A stretch of 5,927 nucleotides of DNA, taken from contig JACROW010000010.1 of NCBI GenBank assembly GCA_016214245.1, positions 1 through 5,927 on the forward strand, in the 5' to 3' direction. A model generated the notes under the pieces. It saw only the letters and a program-made list of their open reading frames with translations, did not search any database and was not told the origin of the DNA. This DNA is from Candidatus Omnitrophota bacterium. GTDB lineage: Bacteria; Omnitrophota; Gorgyraeia; 2-01-FULL-45-10. Within the stretch, counting starts at the first letter, position 1. Each line of letters starts with the position of its first letter. Below are positions 1-5,927 of this stretch, one piece after another. The position numbers and the translations under genes are program-made.

Positions 1-54
1 AAACATATGGGCCTCACCTCCAAATCGAAAGAGACACAGAAGGAGATGTTTTGA
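1..54 (+). CDS. ruvB: RuvB Holliday-junction branch-migration helicase, last 17 codons (partial)
   Basis: This open frame enters from the left edge and ends at TGA 52-54. The visible tail begins KHMGLTSK and ends QKEMF. RuvB proteins commonly end with an 'AYxHLGL' winged-helix segment and a short polar tail ending near 'ELF', which this resembles. RuvB is the hexameric AAA+ motor that drives branch migration with RuvA during recombination and repair. ruvB is also the usual gene just upstream of DUF2905-spoIID-queA-tgt in several phyla, so context supports the call. Only 17 residues are visible and no catalytic motif falls inside the window. The identification therefore rests on a short tail plus gene order. 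Confidence 0.55.
   Translation, partial: KHMGLTSKSKETQKEMF
40..45 (+). promoter_or_regulatory. Shine-Dalgarno AAGGAG for queH
   Basis: AAGGAG lies 5 bases before the TTG at 51, inside the last codons of the upstream gene. It supports the TTG start, which overlaps the upstream stop as TTGA. It is one of only two strong ribosome binding sites in the window; the other precedes yajC. Confidence 0.75.
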
Positions 55-605
55 ACATACTGCTACACATATGCTGCGCACCCTGTGCCATAGCTCCGGT
101 AGAGGAGCTCAAGAAGGAAGGCCATAAGGTCACAGGGTACTTTTATAACCCCAACGTTCATCCATATTCAGAATATCTAAAAAGGGTGGCCGAGGTCGAA
201 AGATATTCCAAAGACATCAATCTATCGGTGCATTATTCAGATTACGATATTGAGAATTATTTCCAGCATATAGTCTACAATGAGGCGCTTAAGAATAGGT
301 GCCCGGTCTGTTGGTGGCTTAGATTAGAGAAGACAGCAAAGTACGCTAAAAGTAATGGATTTGACTCATTTACTACAACATTGTTAGGCAGTCCTTATCA
401 GGATCAGGATGTGGTGAAAGAGATCTGCCTAGATGTCGCCAAGACCCTGGAACTGGACTTTTATTATAAGGATTTTAGGCCATACTTCAAAGGTGCACAC
501 ATGAGTGCGCGATCAAAAGGAATGTATTGTCAGAATTATTGCGGCTGCGTATTCTCGGAGAAGGAGAGGATAGAGAGAAGTACTCAAAACTTATGTCCGA
601 CATAA
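51..605 (+). CDS. queH: QueH epoxyqueuosine reductase (DUF208 family)
   Basis: QueH reduces epoxyqueuosine in tRNA to queuosine, the last step of Q synthesis, and is the iron-sulfur alternative to the cobalamin enzyme QueG. The 184-residue protein has the family's normal length and cysteine signature: HICCAPC at residues 6-12 (C8, C9, C12), RCPVC at 83-87 (C84, C87), and YCGC at 163-166 (C164, C166) followed by FSEKER. Other typical elements are GYFYNPNVHP near 29-38 and FTTTLLGSPYQ near 107-117. Two positions look unusual compared with the family as I remember it: WW follows C87 where a Tyr is common, and C160 sits where YRQ is usual before the YCGC motif. The TTG start has a strong AAGGAG and overlaps the ruvB stop. 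The 3' end overlaps the DUF2905 gene by 13 bases. The nearby queA and tgt belong to the same pathway, which supports the QueH role. Confidence 0.93.
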   Translation: MNILLHICCAPCAIAPVEELKKEGHKVTGYFYNPNVHPYSEYLKRVAEVERYSKDINLSVHYSDYDIENYFQHIVYNEALKNRCPVCWWLRLEKTAKYAKSNGFDSFTTTLLGSPYQDQDVVKEICLDVAKTLELDFYYKDFRPYFKGAHMSARSKGMYCQNYCGCVFSEKERIERSTQNLCPT

Positions 606-817
606 ACTCATTGGGAAAGTCGCTGATACTATTTGGTATAGTTTTGATTATAATCGGCGCAATATTAACGCTTGGAGGGAGATTGCCCTGGTTCGGCAGG
701 CTCCCCGGCGATATATATGTACAAAAGAAGAATTTCACTATTATATTTCCCATCACCACATCGATCCTAGTCTCCGTCCTTCTCACTATAATCATGCTCT
801 TGTTCAAAAGAAGATGA
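593..817 (+). CDS. Small DUF2905 membrane protein
   Basis: This 74-residue protein has two hydrophobic helices, roughly residues 8-27 and 50-70, with the signature GGRLPWFGRLPGD (about 29-41) between them. It continues with FPITTSILVS and ends with basic FKRR. This matches the DUF2905 family (about 70 residues) along its whole length. Its molecular function is not known. I chose ATG 593 because family similarity begins at LGKSLILFG. The frame is open back to an ATG at 527, but those 22 extra codons lie wholly inside queH and have no family-like features. The gene overlaps the queH stop by 13 bases, and its own stop overlaps the spoIID start as ATGA, so translation is probably coupled. DUF2905 genes are often found between ruvB and spoIID/queA, as here. 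Confidence 0.85.
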   Translation: MSDINSLGKSLILFGIVLIIIGAILTLGGRLPWFGRLPGDIYVQKKNFTIIFPITTSILVSVLLTIIMLLFKRR

Positions 818-1251
818 AAAAGGCCCTCAATTTTGTTCTAACCGTCTTCCTGTTATTTCTATCAGTTCCTGTTAGCGGCGTACCGGTAGAAAAATCTTCT
901 AACCTCATCAGGGTCTGCGTGATAGACGGCAAGGACAGGATCGGCTTGATATTGAAGAGCGCGTATAAGGTCTATGAAATAAATTCTGACAGGGCCTTGA
1001 TGGAAGGGAACCGCCTTCACACAGATATCGCCATAACTAAAAGCGGATTGTTGATCGGCAAGAAAGAGGTAAGCCCTTACGGCGTCAAGGTAAAGACAGC
1101 AAAGGATTCCACCACATATATAGACGGCAGAAGGTTTAGAGGTGATATCGACATCATACGAAAAGACGATCTGAAACTAACCGTAGTTAATAATGTAGAC
1201 TTAGAGGATCGCCTTGTATCAAAAAAGACAGAACGCGTTACAGCCATATGA
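814..1251 (+). CDS. SpoIID-like protein, N-terminal fragment
   Basis: As it stands this frame encodes 145 residues. Residues 1-22 form a signal peptide: MKKALNF, then a hydrophobic core and VPVSG, so the product should be exported. Residues 31-130 fit the SpoIID N-terminal domain, with IRVCVIDG at 32-39, a GRRFRGDIDI strand at 105-114 and LTVVNNVDLED at 122-132. From R133 onward the reading (ending in VTAI) has no family similarity; these last 13 residues are translated out of frame beyond the deletion point. There is no strong ribosome binding site; the ATG overlaps the DUF2905 stop (ATGA), so coupled translation is likely. The fragment lacks the catalytic core and the C-terminal half, so it should not be active. 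Confidence 0.7.
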   Translation: MKKALNFVLTVFLLFLSVPVSGVPVEKSSNLIRVCVIDGKDRIGLILKSAYKVYEINSDRALMEGNRLHTDIAITKSGLLIGKKEVSPYGVKVKTAKDSTTYIDGRRFRGDIDIIRKDDLKLTVVNNVDLEDRLVSKKTERVTAI

Positions 1252-1891
1252 TCTAAGGAGCGATATATACTCTCAGGTTTATGGAGGAAGCACATCAGAA
1301 AAATGGTCGACGACGAGGGCAGTGAACCTTACGAAGGGCAAAATCCTCGTCTATAATGGCGACATATTTCCTTCATACTATCATGCCACTTGCGCAGGAC
1401 ACACAGAGGATGCATCCAATCTCTGGAACATAGACCTGCCGCCGCTTAAAGGCGTGGAATGCGATTCTTGTAAATATTCACCGCACTATAAGTGGGTAAA
1501 AGGTATCCCGTTATGGGAGATAACGAATAAGTTGAAAGAGAACGGCTATAAGACAGGCAGGATCGCGTCTATAATTATATTATCGAAAAATAGTTCCGGC
1601 AGGATAGAGAAGATAGAGATAAAAGATGAAGCGGGCGTGTCGCTTATTTTGACAGCAAAGGATTTCAGGCAGATGATAGGGCCCAATGCGGTAAGAAGCA
1701 CAAAGTTCGATATATCTATAAAAGGAAGTCAGGCGTATCTTCAGGGCTACGGTTGGGGTCATGGCGCCGGCATGTGCCAATGGGGAGCGTTTGGCATGGC
1801 CCGAAAAGGCAAAAAGGCAGAAGAGATCCTCAAAATTTACTATCCCGGCGCTGAGATTATGACAATTGATAAGCTCAAGGGCAAGACATGA
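1214..1891 (+). CDS. SpoIID-like protein, C-terminal fragment
   Basis: This frame carries the C-terminal half of SpoIID. It begins LYQKRQN, the continuation of the usual ARTYAL helix, followed by YDLRSDIYSQVYGG and TTRAVNLTKGK. Next comes YYHATCAGHTEDASNLW (H57, C60 and H63 counted from base 1214), which corresponds to the conserved metal-site region of the family. A CDSC motif and SPHYKW follow. Near the end is GWGHGAGMCQWGAFGMA, a family hallmark, then ILKIYYPGAEI. The TTG at 1214 is not the native start; it is simply the first possible start after the deletion junction. GAGGA at 1204-1208 happens to lie 5 bases upstream, so internal initiation is conceivable. Such a product would lack a signal peptide and the catalytic Glu. 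The TGA overlaps the queA ATG. Confidence 0.7.
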   Translation: MYQKRQNALQPYDLRSDIYSQVYGGSTSEKWSTTRAVNLTKGKILVYNGDIFPSYYHATCAGHTEDASNLWNIDLPPLKGVECDSCKYSPHYKWVKGIPLWEITNKLKENGYKTGRIASIIILSKNSSGRIEKIEIKDEAGVSLILTAKDFRQMIGPNAVRSTKFDISIKGSQAYLQGYGWGHGAGMCQWGAFGMARKGKKAEEILKIYYPGAEIMTIDKLKGKT

Positions 1892-2913
1892 GGCTCTTGG
1901 AATTTGATTACGATTTACCAAAGGAGCTGATTGCGCAGTATCCGGTTAAAGAGCGCGAAAAATGCCGCCTCATGATTTTAGACCGGAAGGCTCATACGAT
2001 CGAGCATAAGATATTTAAAGATGTCGCCGAATATTTCAATGAAGGCGATTGTCTGGTTTTGAATAATACAAAGGTCATTCCGGCAAGGCTCTTCGGTAAG
2101 AGAGTAACAGGCGGCAGGGTTGAGATATTTTTGTTGGAGAGGGCCAATCCGACATGCGAAGCGCTGGTCAAGCCAGCTGTGAGGTTGAAAGAAGGCGAAA
2201 AGATAGCCCTGGATTCCGGAGATGAAGCTGAGATTTTAAATAGAGGGGATATGGGTAGGTTCGTTAAGTTCAACAATTCGATTGAAACGATCTTAGCAAA
2301 GTCCGGCCATATGCCGCTGCCGCCATATATCGACAGGCCTGACGAAGAGTCGGATAGAGACGATTATCAGACTATATATGCAAGAAATGAGGGTGCGACA
2401 GCGAGTCCGACAGCCGGCCTCCATTTCACGGAGGGCCTCATAGAAAGGGTCGAGAGCCGAGGGGCAAGCGCCGCATATGTGACGCTGCATACGAGCTATG
2501 GGACATTCGCGCCGATAAAGGTAGAGGACGTTGAAAAACACAAGATGCACAAGGAGCGTTTTGAGTTTCCGGAAGAGACTGCTAGAATCGTCAGCGAGAC
2601 GAAGAAGAATGGAGGCAAGGTTTTTGCTGTAGGAACTACCACTACCCGCGTTTTAGAGCACTGTTCAGACAGAATTACGGACGAGGGACAACGGACAATG
2701 GACGACAAAGGATATACCGATCTTTTTATTTACCCAGATTATGAATTTAAAATTGTCGACCATCTGATAACAAATTTCCATCTCCCGAAGTCAACGCTTC
2801 TATTATTGGTCAGCGCATTTGCGGGGAGGCGACTTATATTTGAGGCGTATCGTCAGGCGATTGAGGAGCGATATCGTTTCTTCAGTTACGGCGACGCAAT
2901 GCTGATATTGTAA
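1888..2913 (+). CDS. queA: QueA, S-adenosylmethionine:tRNA ribosyltransferase-isomerase
   Basis: QueA transfers and rearranges the ribosyl group of S-adenosylmethionine onto preQ1 in tRNA, giving epoxyqueuosine, the substrate of QueH. The protein has 341 residues, normal for the family, and appears complete. Motifs in order are LIAQYPVKERE near 14-24, LVLNNTKVIPARLFG near 56-70, GHMPLPPYI near 140-148, YQTIYARNEGATASPTAGLHFTE near 160-182, VTLHTSYGTF, EKHKMHKERFEFPEE, AVGTTTTRVLE, LITNFHLPKSTLL, VSAFAGR and ERYRFFSYGDAMLI at the C-terminus. Residues about 263-274 (TDEGQRTMDDKG) are encoded by a degenerate 7-bp tandem repeat in a loop that varies between QueA proteins. The ATG overlaps the spoIID stop as ATGA, with a modest AAGGG at 1877-1881. 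The stop at 2911-2913 directly abuts the tgt ATG. Confidence 0.97.
   Translation: MRLLEFDYDLPKELIAQYPVKEREKCRLMILDRKAHTIEHKIFKDVAEYFNEGDCLVLNNTKVIPARLFGKRVTGGRVEIFLLERANPTCEALVKPAVRLKEGEKIALDSGDEAEILNRGDMGRFVKFNNSIETILAKSGHMPLPPYIDRPDEESDRDDYQTIYARNEGATASPTAGLHFTEGLIERVESRGASAAYVTLHTSYGTFAPIKVEDVEKHKMHKERFEFPEETARIVSETKKNGGKVFAVGTTTTRVLEHCSDRITDEGQRTMDDKGYTDLFIYPDYEFKIVDHLITNFHLPKSTLLLLVSAFAGRRLIFEAYRQAIEERYRFFSYGDAMLIL
2674..2708 (+). repeat. Degenerate 7-bp tandem repeat inside queA
   Basis: Four consecutive 7-base units at 2679-2685, 2686-2692, 2693-2699 and 2700-2706 fit the consensus GGACRAN. In a shifted register a weaker unit extends the periodicity on the left (2674-2680). The unit is not a multiple of 3, so successive copies are read in different codon phases, and copy-number changes other than in threes would shift the queA frame. 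It lies in a variable loop of QueA, between TTTTRVLEH and TDLFIYP. It may be a small intragenic minisatellite-type expansion; with only four imperfect copies, chance cannot be excluded. Confidence 0.6.
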
Positions 2914-4152
<1,239 letters not shown>

Positions 4153-4153
4153 G

Positions 4154-5927
4154 ATGAACAAGACGTTACAATGGAAGGTATTGGGCATTATAGCCGTTGC
4201 CGCGATATCCGTCTGGTTGACCTGGCCGCCTTTCACGATCAAAGATAAAGAAGGTCATGTTGTTCAAAAAGGCAGGATAAACCTCGGGCTAGATCTTCAG
4301 GGAGGCATGCACGTCGTCTTAAAGGTTGATACTGCCAAGCTTCCTCTGGATGCGAGGAAGGACGCCATAGACAGGGCGATCGAGATCATAAGGAATAGGA
4401 TCGACCAGTTCGGCGTAGGCGAGATGGCGATTCAACGACAGGGCAGGGAAAATATAATAGTTCAGCTTCCCGGCGTAACCGACAGAGAAAGGGCCCTTGA
4501 GATAATCGGCAAGACCGCCCATCTGGAGTTCAAGCTCGTCTCGGATAATGTTGAGGATTTGAAGAAAACCCTCAATAATGAAGCAGTCGAAGGATATGAA
4601 TTAAAACACATGGAGACAGAAAGAGGCGGCAAGGAGCCGCTCTTGATAGCTAAGGAAGCAAGTCTGACAGGCGAGACGATAGTCAATGCGAAGACAGAGT
4701 TCAGCGCGAGAGGCTTTGGCGAACCGTATGTATCACTCACGCTCAATTCCAAGGGTGCCGAAATCTTCGCCGCAGTGACAGCAGCAAATGTCGGAAAACG
4801 CCTTGCGATAGTCCTGGATGGCAAGGTGCAGTCAGCGCCTGTCATACGCGAGGCCATCCCTTCCGGCCAGGCGCAGATTTCAGGGACGTTCTCAGTCGAT
4901 GAAGCTAATGACCTCGCAATCGTATTAAGGGCCGGCGCCCTTCCCGCGCCGGCTTTGGTTGAAGAGGAGAGGACTGTCGGGCCTCTCCTTGGGGCGGATT
5001 CCATAAGAAGCTGCATCCGCGCGACGCTGATAGGCGGCGCCCTGGTATTCCTTTTCATGCTTTTCTACTATCGCCTTGCGGGCCTGATCGCAAATATGGC
5101 ATTGATCCTGAACCTTCTTTTAATACTCGCGTGCCTTGCGATCTTCAAAGGAACGCTTACCCTGCCAGGCATTGCCGGTCTGATATTGACTATCGGCATG
5201 TCGGTCGATGCCAACGTCTTGATCTATGAAAGGATAAGGGAAGAGGTGAGGGTGGGTAAAAGTTTAAGGGCGGCGATAGCTGCCGGCTATCACAGGGCAT
5301 TCTCCGCAATAATAGATTCCAACCTGACAACTATAGTGGCAGCAGCTCTTATATTTAAATTTGGAACAGGGCCGATAAGGGGCTTTGCGATAACATTGAC
5401 GATAGGCCTTTTGGCAAACCTCTTCACCGCGGTGGCATGCACACGGACGATATTTGAGCTATTATGCGAGCAGTTCAATCTCTCAAAGTTAAGAATGATG
5501 CAGTTTTTTCGAGAAACTCATATAGATTTTATCGGAAAGAGGAAGATATTTTATATCGTCTCCACAATAGTCATAATAGCGGGCCTGGCTATATTCTTTA
5601 TGCGGGGAGAAAAGAATTACGGGGTCGATTTTTCCGGAGGGGCGCTCCAGCAATTCGTCTTCGAAAGGCCTGTTAAGGTGGACGATATAAGGGCTTCACT
5701 GAAAGAGATCGGATTCGGCAACGCCTCGATCCAGCAATATGGAAATCCGAAAGAGGTCATCATAAGGACGCAGGCTGACATTTCGAAAAAACTGAAAGAC
5801 CTGTTCAGGGAGAAATTTAAGGGCAACCCATTCGAGACTTTGAGAGTGGAGACCGTCGGGCCGGCAGTCGGAAAGAACCTGCGCCAGAACGCAATGGTCA
5901 GCTTACTCCTTGGCCTATTGGGAATTC
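4154..5927 (+). CDS. secDF: SecDF, fused SecD-SecF protein-export membrane protein (3' truncated by window)
   Basis: SecD and SecF form an RND-like membrane complex that uses the proton gradient to help pull preproteins across the inner membrane. One open frame runs 591 codons to the right edge and covers both. The SecD part has a first helix (about 8-24), NLGLDLQGGMHVVL at 43-56, IIRNRIDQFGVGE, LPGVTDRERALEIIGKT, GKRLAIVLDGKVQSAPVI, RAGALPAPALVEEERTVGP at 259-277 and TLPGIAGLILTIGMSVDANVL near 336-356. D352 of VDANVL is the conserved Asp used in proton coupling. GTGPIRGFAITLTIGLL and a final helix follow. After a short linker the SecF part begins at about 456 with HIDFIGKRK, then a helix and YGVDFSGGALQQ at 489-500; ETVGPAVGKNLRQNA leads into the next helix, where the window ends. 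No stop separates the halves, so this is a true fusion. The rest of SecF lies outside the window. The start follows the yajC stop by one base. Confidence 0.96.
   Translation, partial: MNKTLQWKVLGIIAVAAISVWLTWPPFTIKDKEGHVVQKGRINLGLDLQGGMHVVLKVDTAKLPLDARKDAIDRAIEIIRNRIDQFGVGEMAIQRQGRENIIVQLPGVTDRERALEIIGKTAHLEFKLVSDNVEDLKKTLNNEAVEGYELKHMETERGGKEPLLIAKEASLTGETIVNAKTEFSARGFGEPYVSLTLNSKGAEIFAAVTAANVGKRLAIVLDGKVQSAPVIREAIPSGQAQISGTFSVDEANDLAIVLRAGALPAPALVEEERTVGPLLGADSIRSCIRATLIGGALVFLFMLFYYRLAGLIANMALILNLLLILACLAIFKGTLTLPGIAGLILTIGMSVDANVLIYERIREEVRVGKSLRAAIAAGYHRAFSAIIDSNLTTIVAAALIFKFGTGPIRGFAITLTIGLLANLFTAVACTRTIFELLCEQFNLSKLRMMQFFRETHIDFIGKRKIFYIVSTIVIIAGLAIFFMRGEKNYGVDFSGGALQQFVFERPVKVDDIRASLKEIGFGNASIQQYGNPKEVIIRTQADISKKLKDLFREKFKGNPFETLRVETVGPAVGKNLRQNAMVSLLLGLLGI
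4931..4953 (+). repeat. Perfect 8-bp GC-only inverted repeat within secDF
   Basis: GCCGGCGC at 4931-4938 pairs with GCGCCGGC at 4946-4953 around a 7-base loop. Two G-U pairs and one A-U pair could extend the stem. It falls on the conserved RAGALPAPA codons of SecD. It resembles a terminator stem but is followed only by TTTGG, not a U-run, and lies mid-gene. It is most likely a by-product of GC-ending codons, though it could cause local mRNA structure. Confidence 0.5.

Larger units (their letters stand above)
814..1891 (+). pseudogene. spoIID: spoIID/LytB-like gene broken by an internal out-of-frame deletion
   Basis: Two frames together rebuild a SpoIID-family protein: bases 814 to about 1209 in one frame, and about 1208 to 1891 in the next. 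SpoIID is an exported lytic transglycosylase that cuts peptidoglycan glycan strands stripped of stem peptides. Homologues in non-sporulating bacteria are often called LytB or amidase enhancers. The first frame reaches VVNNVDLED, which in relatives leads into a segment like 'Y..GV...E(V/M)...WPxEALKAQA.AARTYA'. Here the second frame resumes directly at ALYQKRQ, so about 28 residues are absent, including the region of the catalytic glutamate. This is not a simple one-base error: residues are missing and the frame changes, so the lost length must be 2 modulo 3. Restoring about 83 bases would give a protein of about 386 residues. The start overlaps the DUF2905 stop and the final TGA overlaps the queA start. 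Whether the lesion is biological or an assembly/cloning artefact is open. Confidence 0.8.

Noticed and set aside
1..50. preQ1 riboswitch or promoter upstream of queH
   Set aside because: queH starts inside the stop of the preceding frame, and the 50 bases upstream are coding with no visible aptamer pairing or promoter elements.
527..592. Longer start for the DUF2905 gene at ATG 527
   Set aside because: The added 22 residues are charged, lie inside queH and precede the point where family similarity begins; ATG 593 gives the usual length.
487..807. A 106-codon - strand open frame over the queH end and DUF2905
   Set aside because: Its translation shows no family features, and the + strand frames on both sides are conserved.
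1195..1260. Programmed +1 ribosomal frameshift in spoIID
   Set aside because: A frameshift would retain all residues. Here about 28 conserved residues are missing from all frames, so recoding cannot restore the protein. The A-run at 1220-1226 is after the junction.
4462..5058. A 198-codon open frame on the - strand opposite secDF
   Set aside because: It lies wholly antisense to well-conserved SecD coding sequence, and its low-complexity Ser/Ala/Leu/Arg-rich translation resembles no family. It is a shadow frame.

Overview
This window holds the middle of one long, tightly packed operon, with every gene on the + strand: ruvB (last 17 codons only) - queH - DUF2905 membrane protein - spoIID-like gene - queA - tgt - yajC - secDF (cut by the window end). 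Coding sequence covers essentially the whole window and no intergenic stretch exceeds 1 base. The order ruvB / DUF2905 / spoIID / queA / tgt / yajC / secD-secF is a widely conserved bacterial neighbourhood. Together with moderate base composition, frequent ATA and AGG codons, a SpoIID-like protein and a SecD-SecF fusion, it suggests an uncultured bacterium, perhaps of the Omnitrophota/PVC type. That assignment is an inference from general resemblance, not a demonstrated placement.

Region by region: bases 1-605 carry the end of the Holliday-junction helicase gene ruvB and the epoxyqueuosine reductase gene queH, which starts at a TTG overlapping the ruvB stop. Bases 593-1891 encode a small DUF2905 membrane protein and an exported SpoIID/LytB-type protein. 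Bases 1888-3874 carry queA and tgt. Bases 3871-5927 carry the Sec accessory genes yajC and secDF. Tgt, QueA and QueH are three successive steps in making queuosine in tRNA: insertion of preQ1, conversion to epoxyqueuosine, and reduction to queuosine. YajC and SecDF assist protein export across the inner membrane.

The main surprise is that two of the genes are broken in the same way. spoIID (near base 1208) and tgt (near base 3684) each carry an internal, out-of-frame deletion. In both, the downstream reading frame continues with good family similarity up to the expected stop codon, but a block of the most conserved residues is absent: about 28 residues in SpoIID, including the catalytic-Glu region, and about 55 in Tgt, including the nucleophilic Asp and the zinc cysteines. 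Both missing lengths are 2 modulo 3. The flanking genes queH, DUF2905, queA, yajC and secDF look intact. The deletions could be real gene decay, strain variation, or assembly/cloning artefacts; the sequence alone cannot decide.

A smaller oddity is a degenerate 7-bp tandem repeat inside queA, in a loop that is variable in the family. No RNA genes, mobile elements, CRISPR arrays, riboswitches, promoters or terminators were found. I see no new multi-gene system here: this is a conserved housekeeping operon with two unusual lesions.
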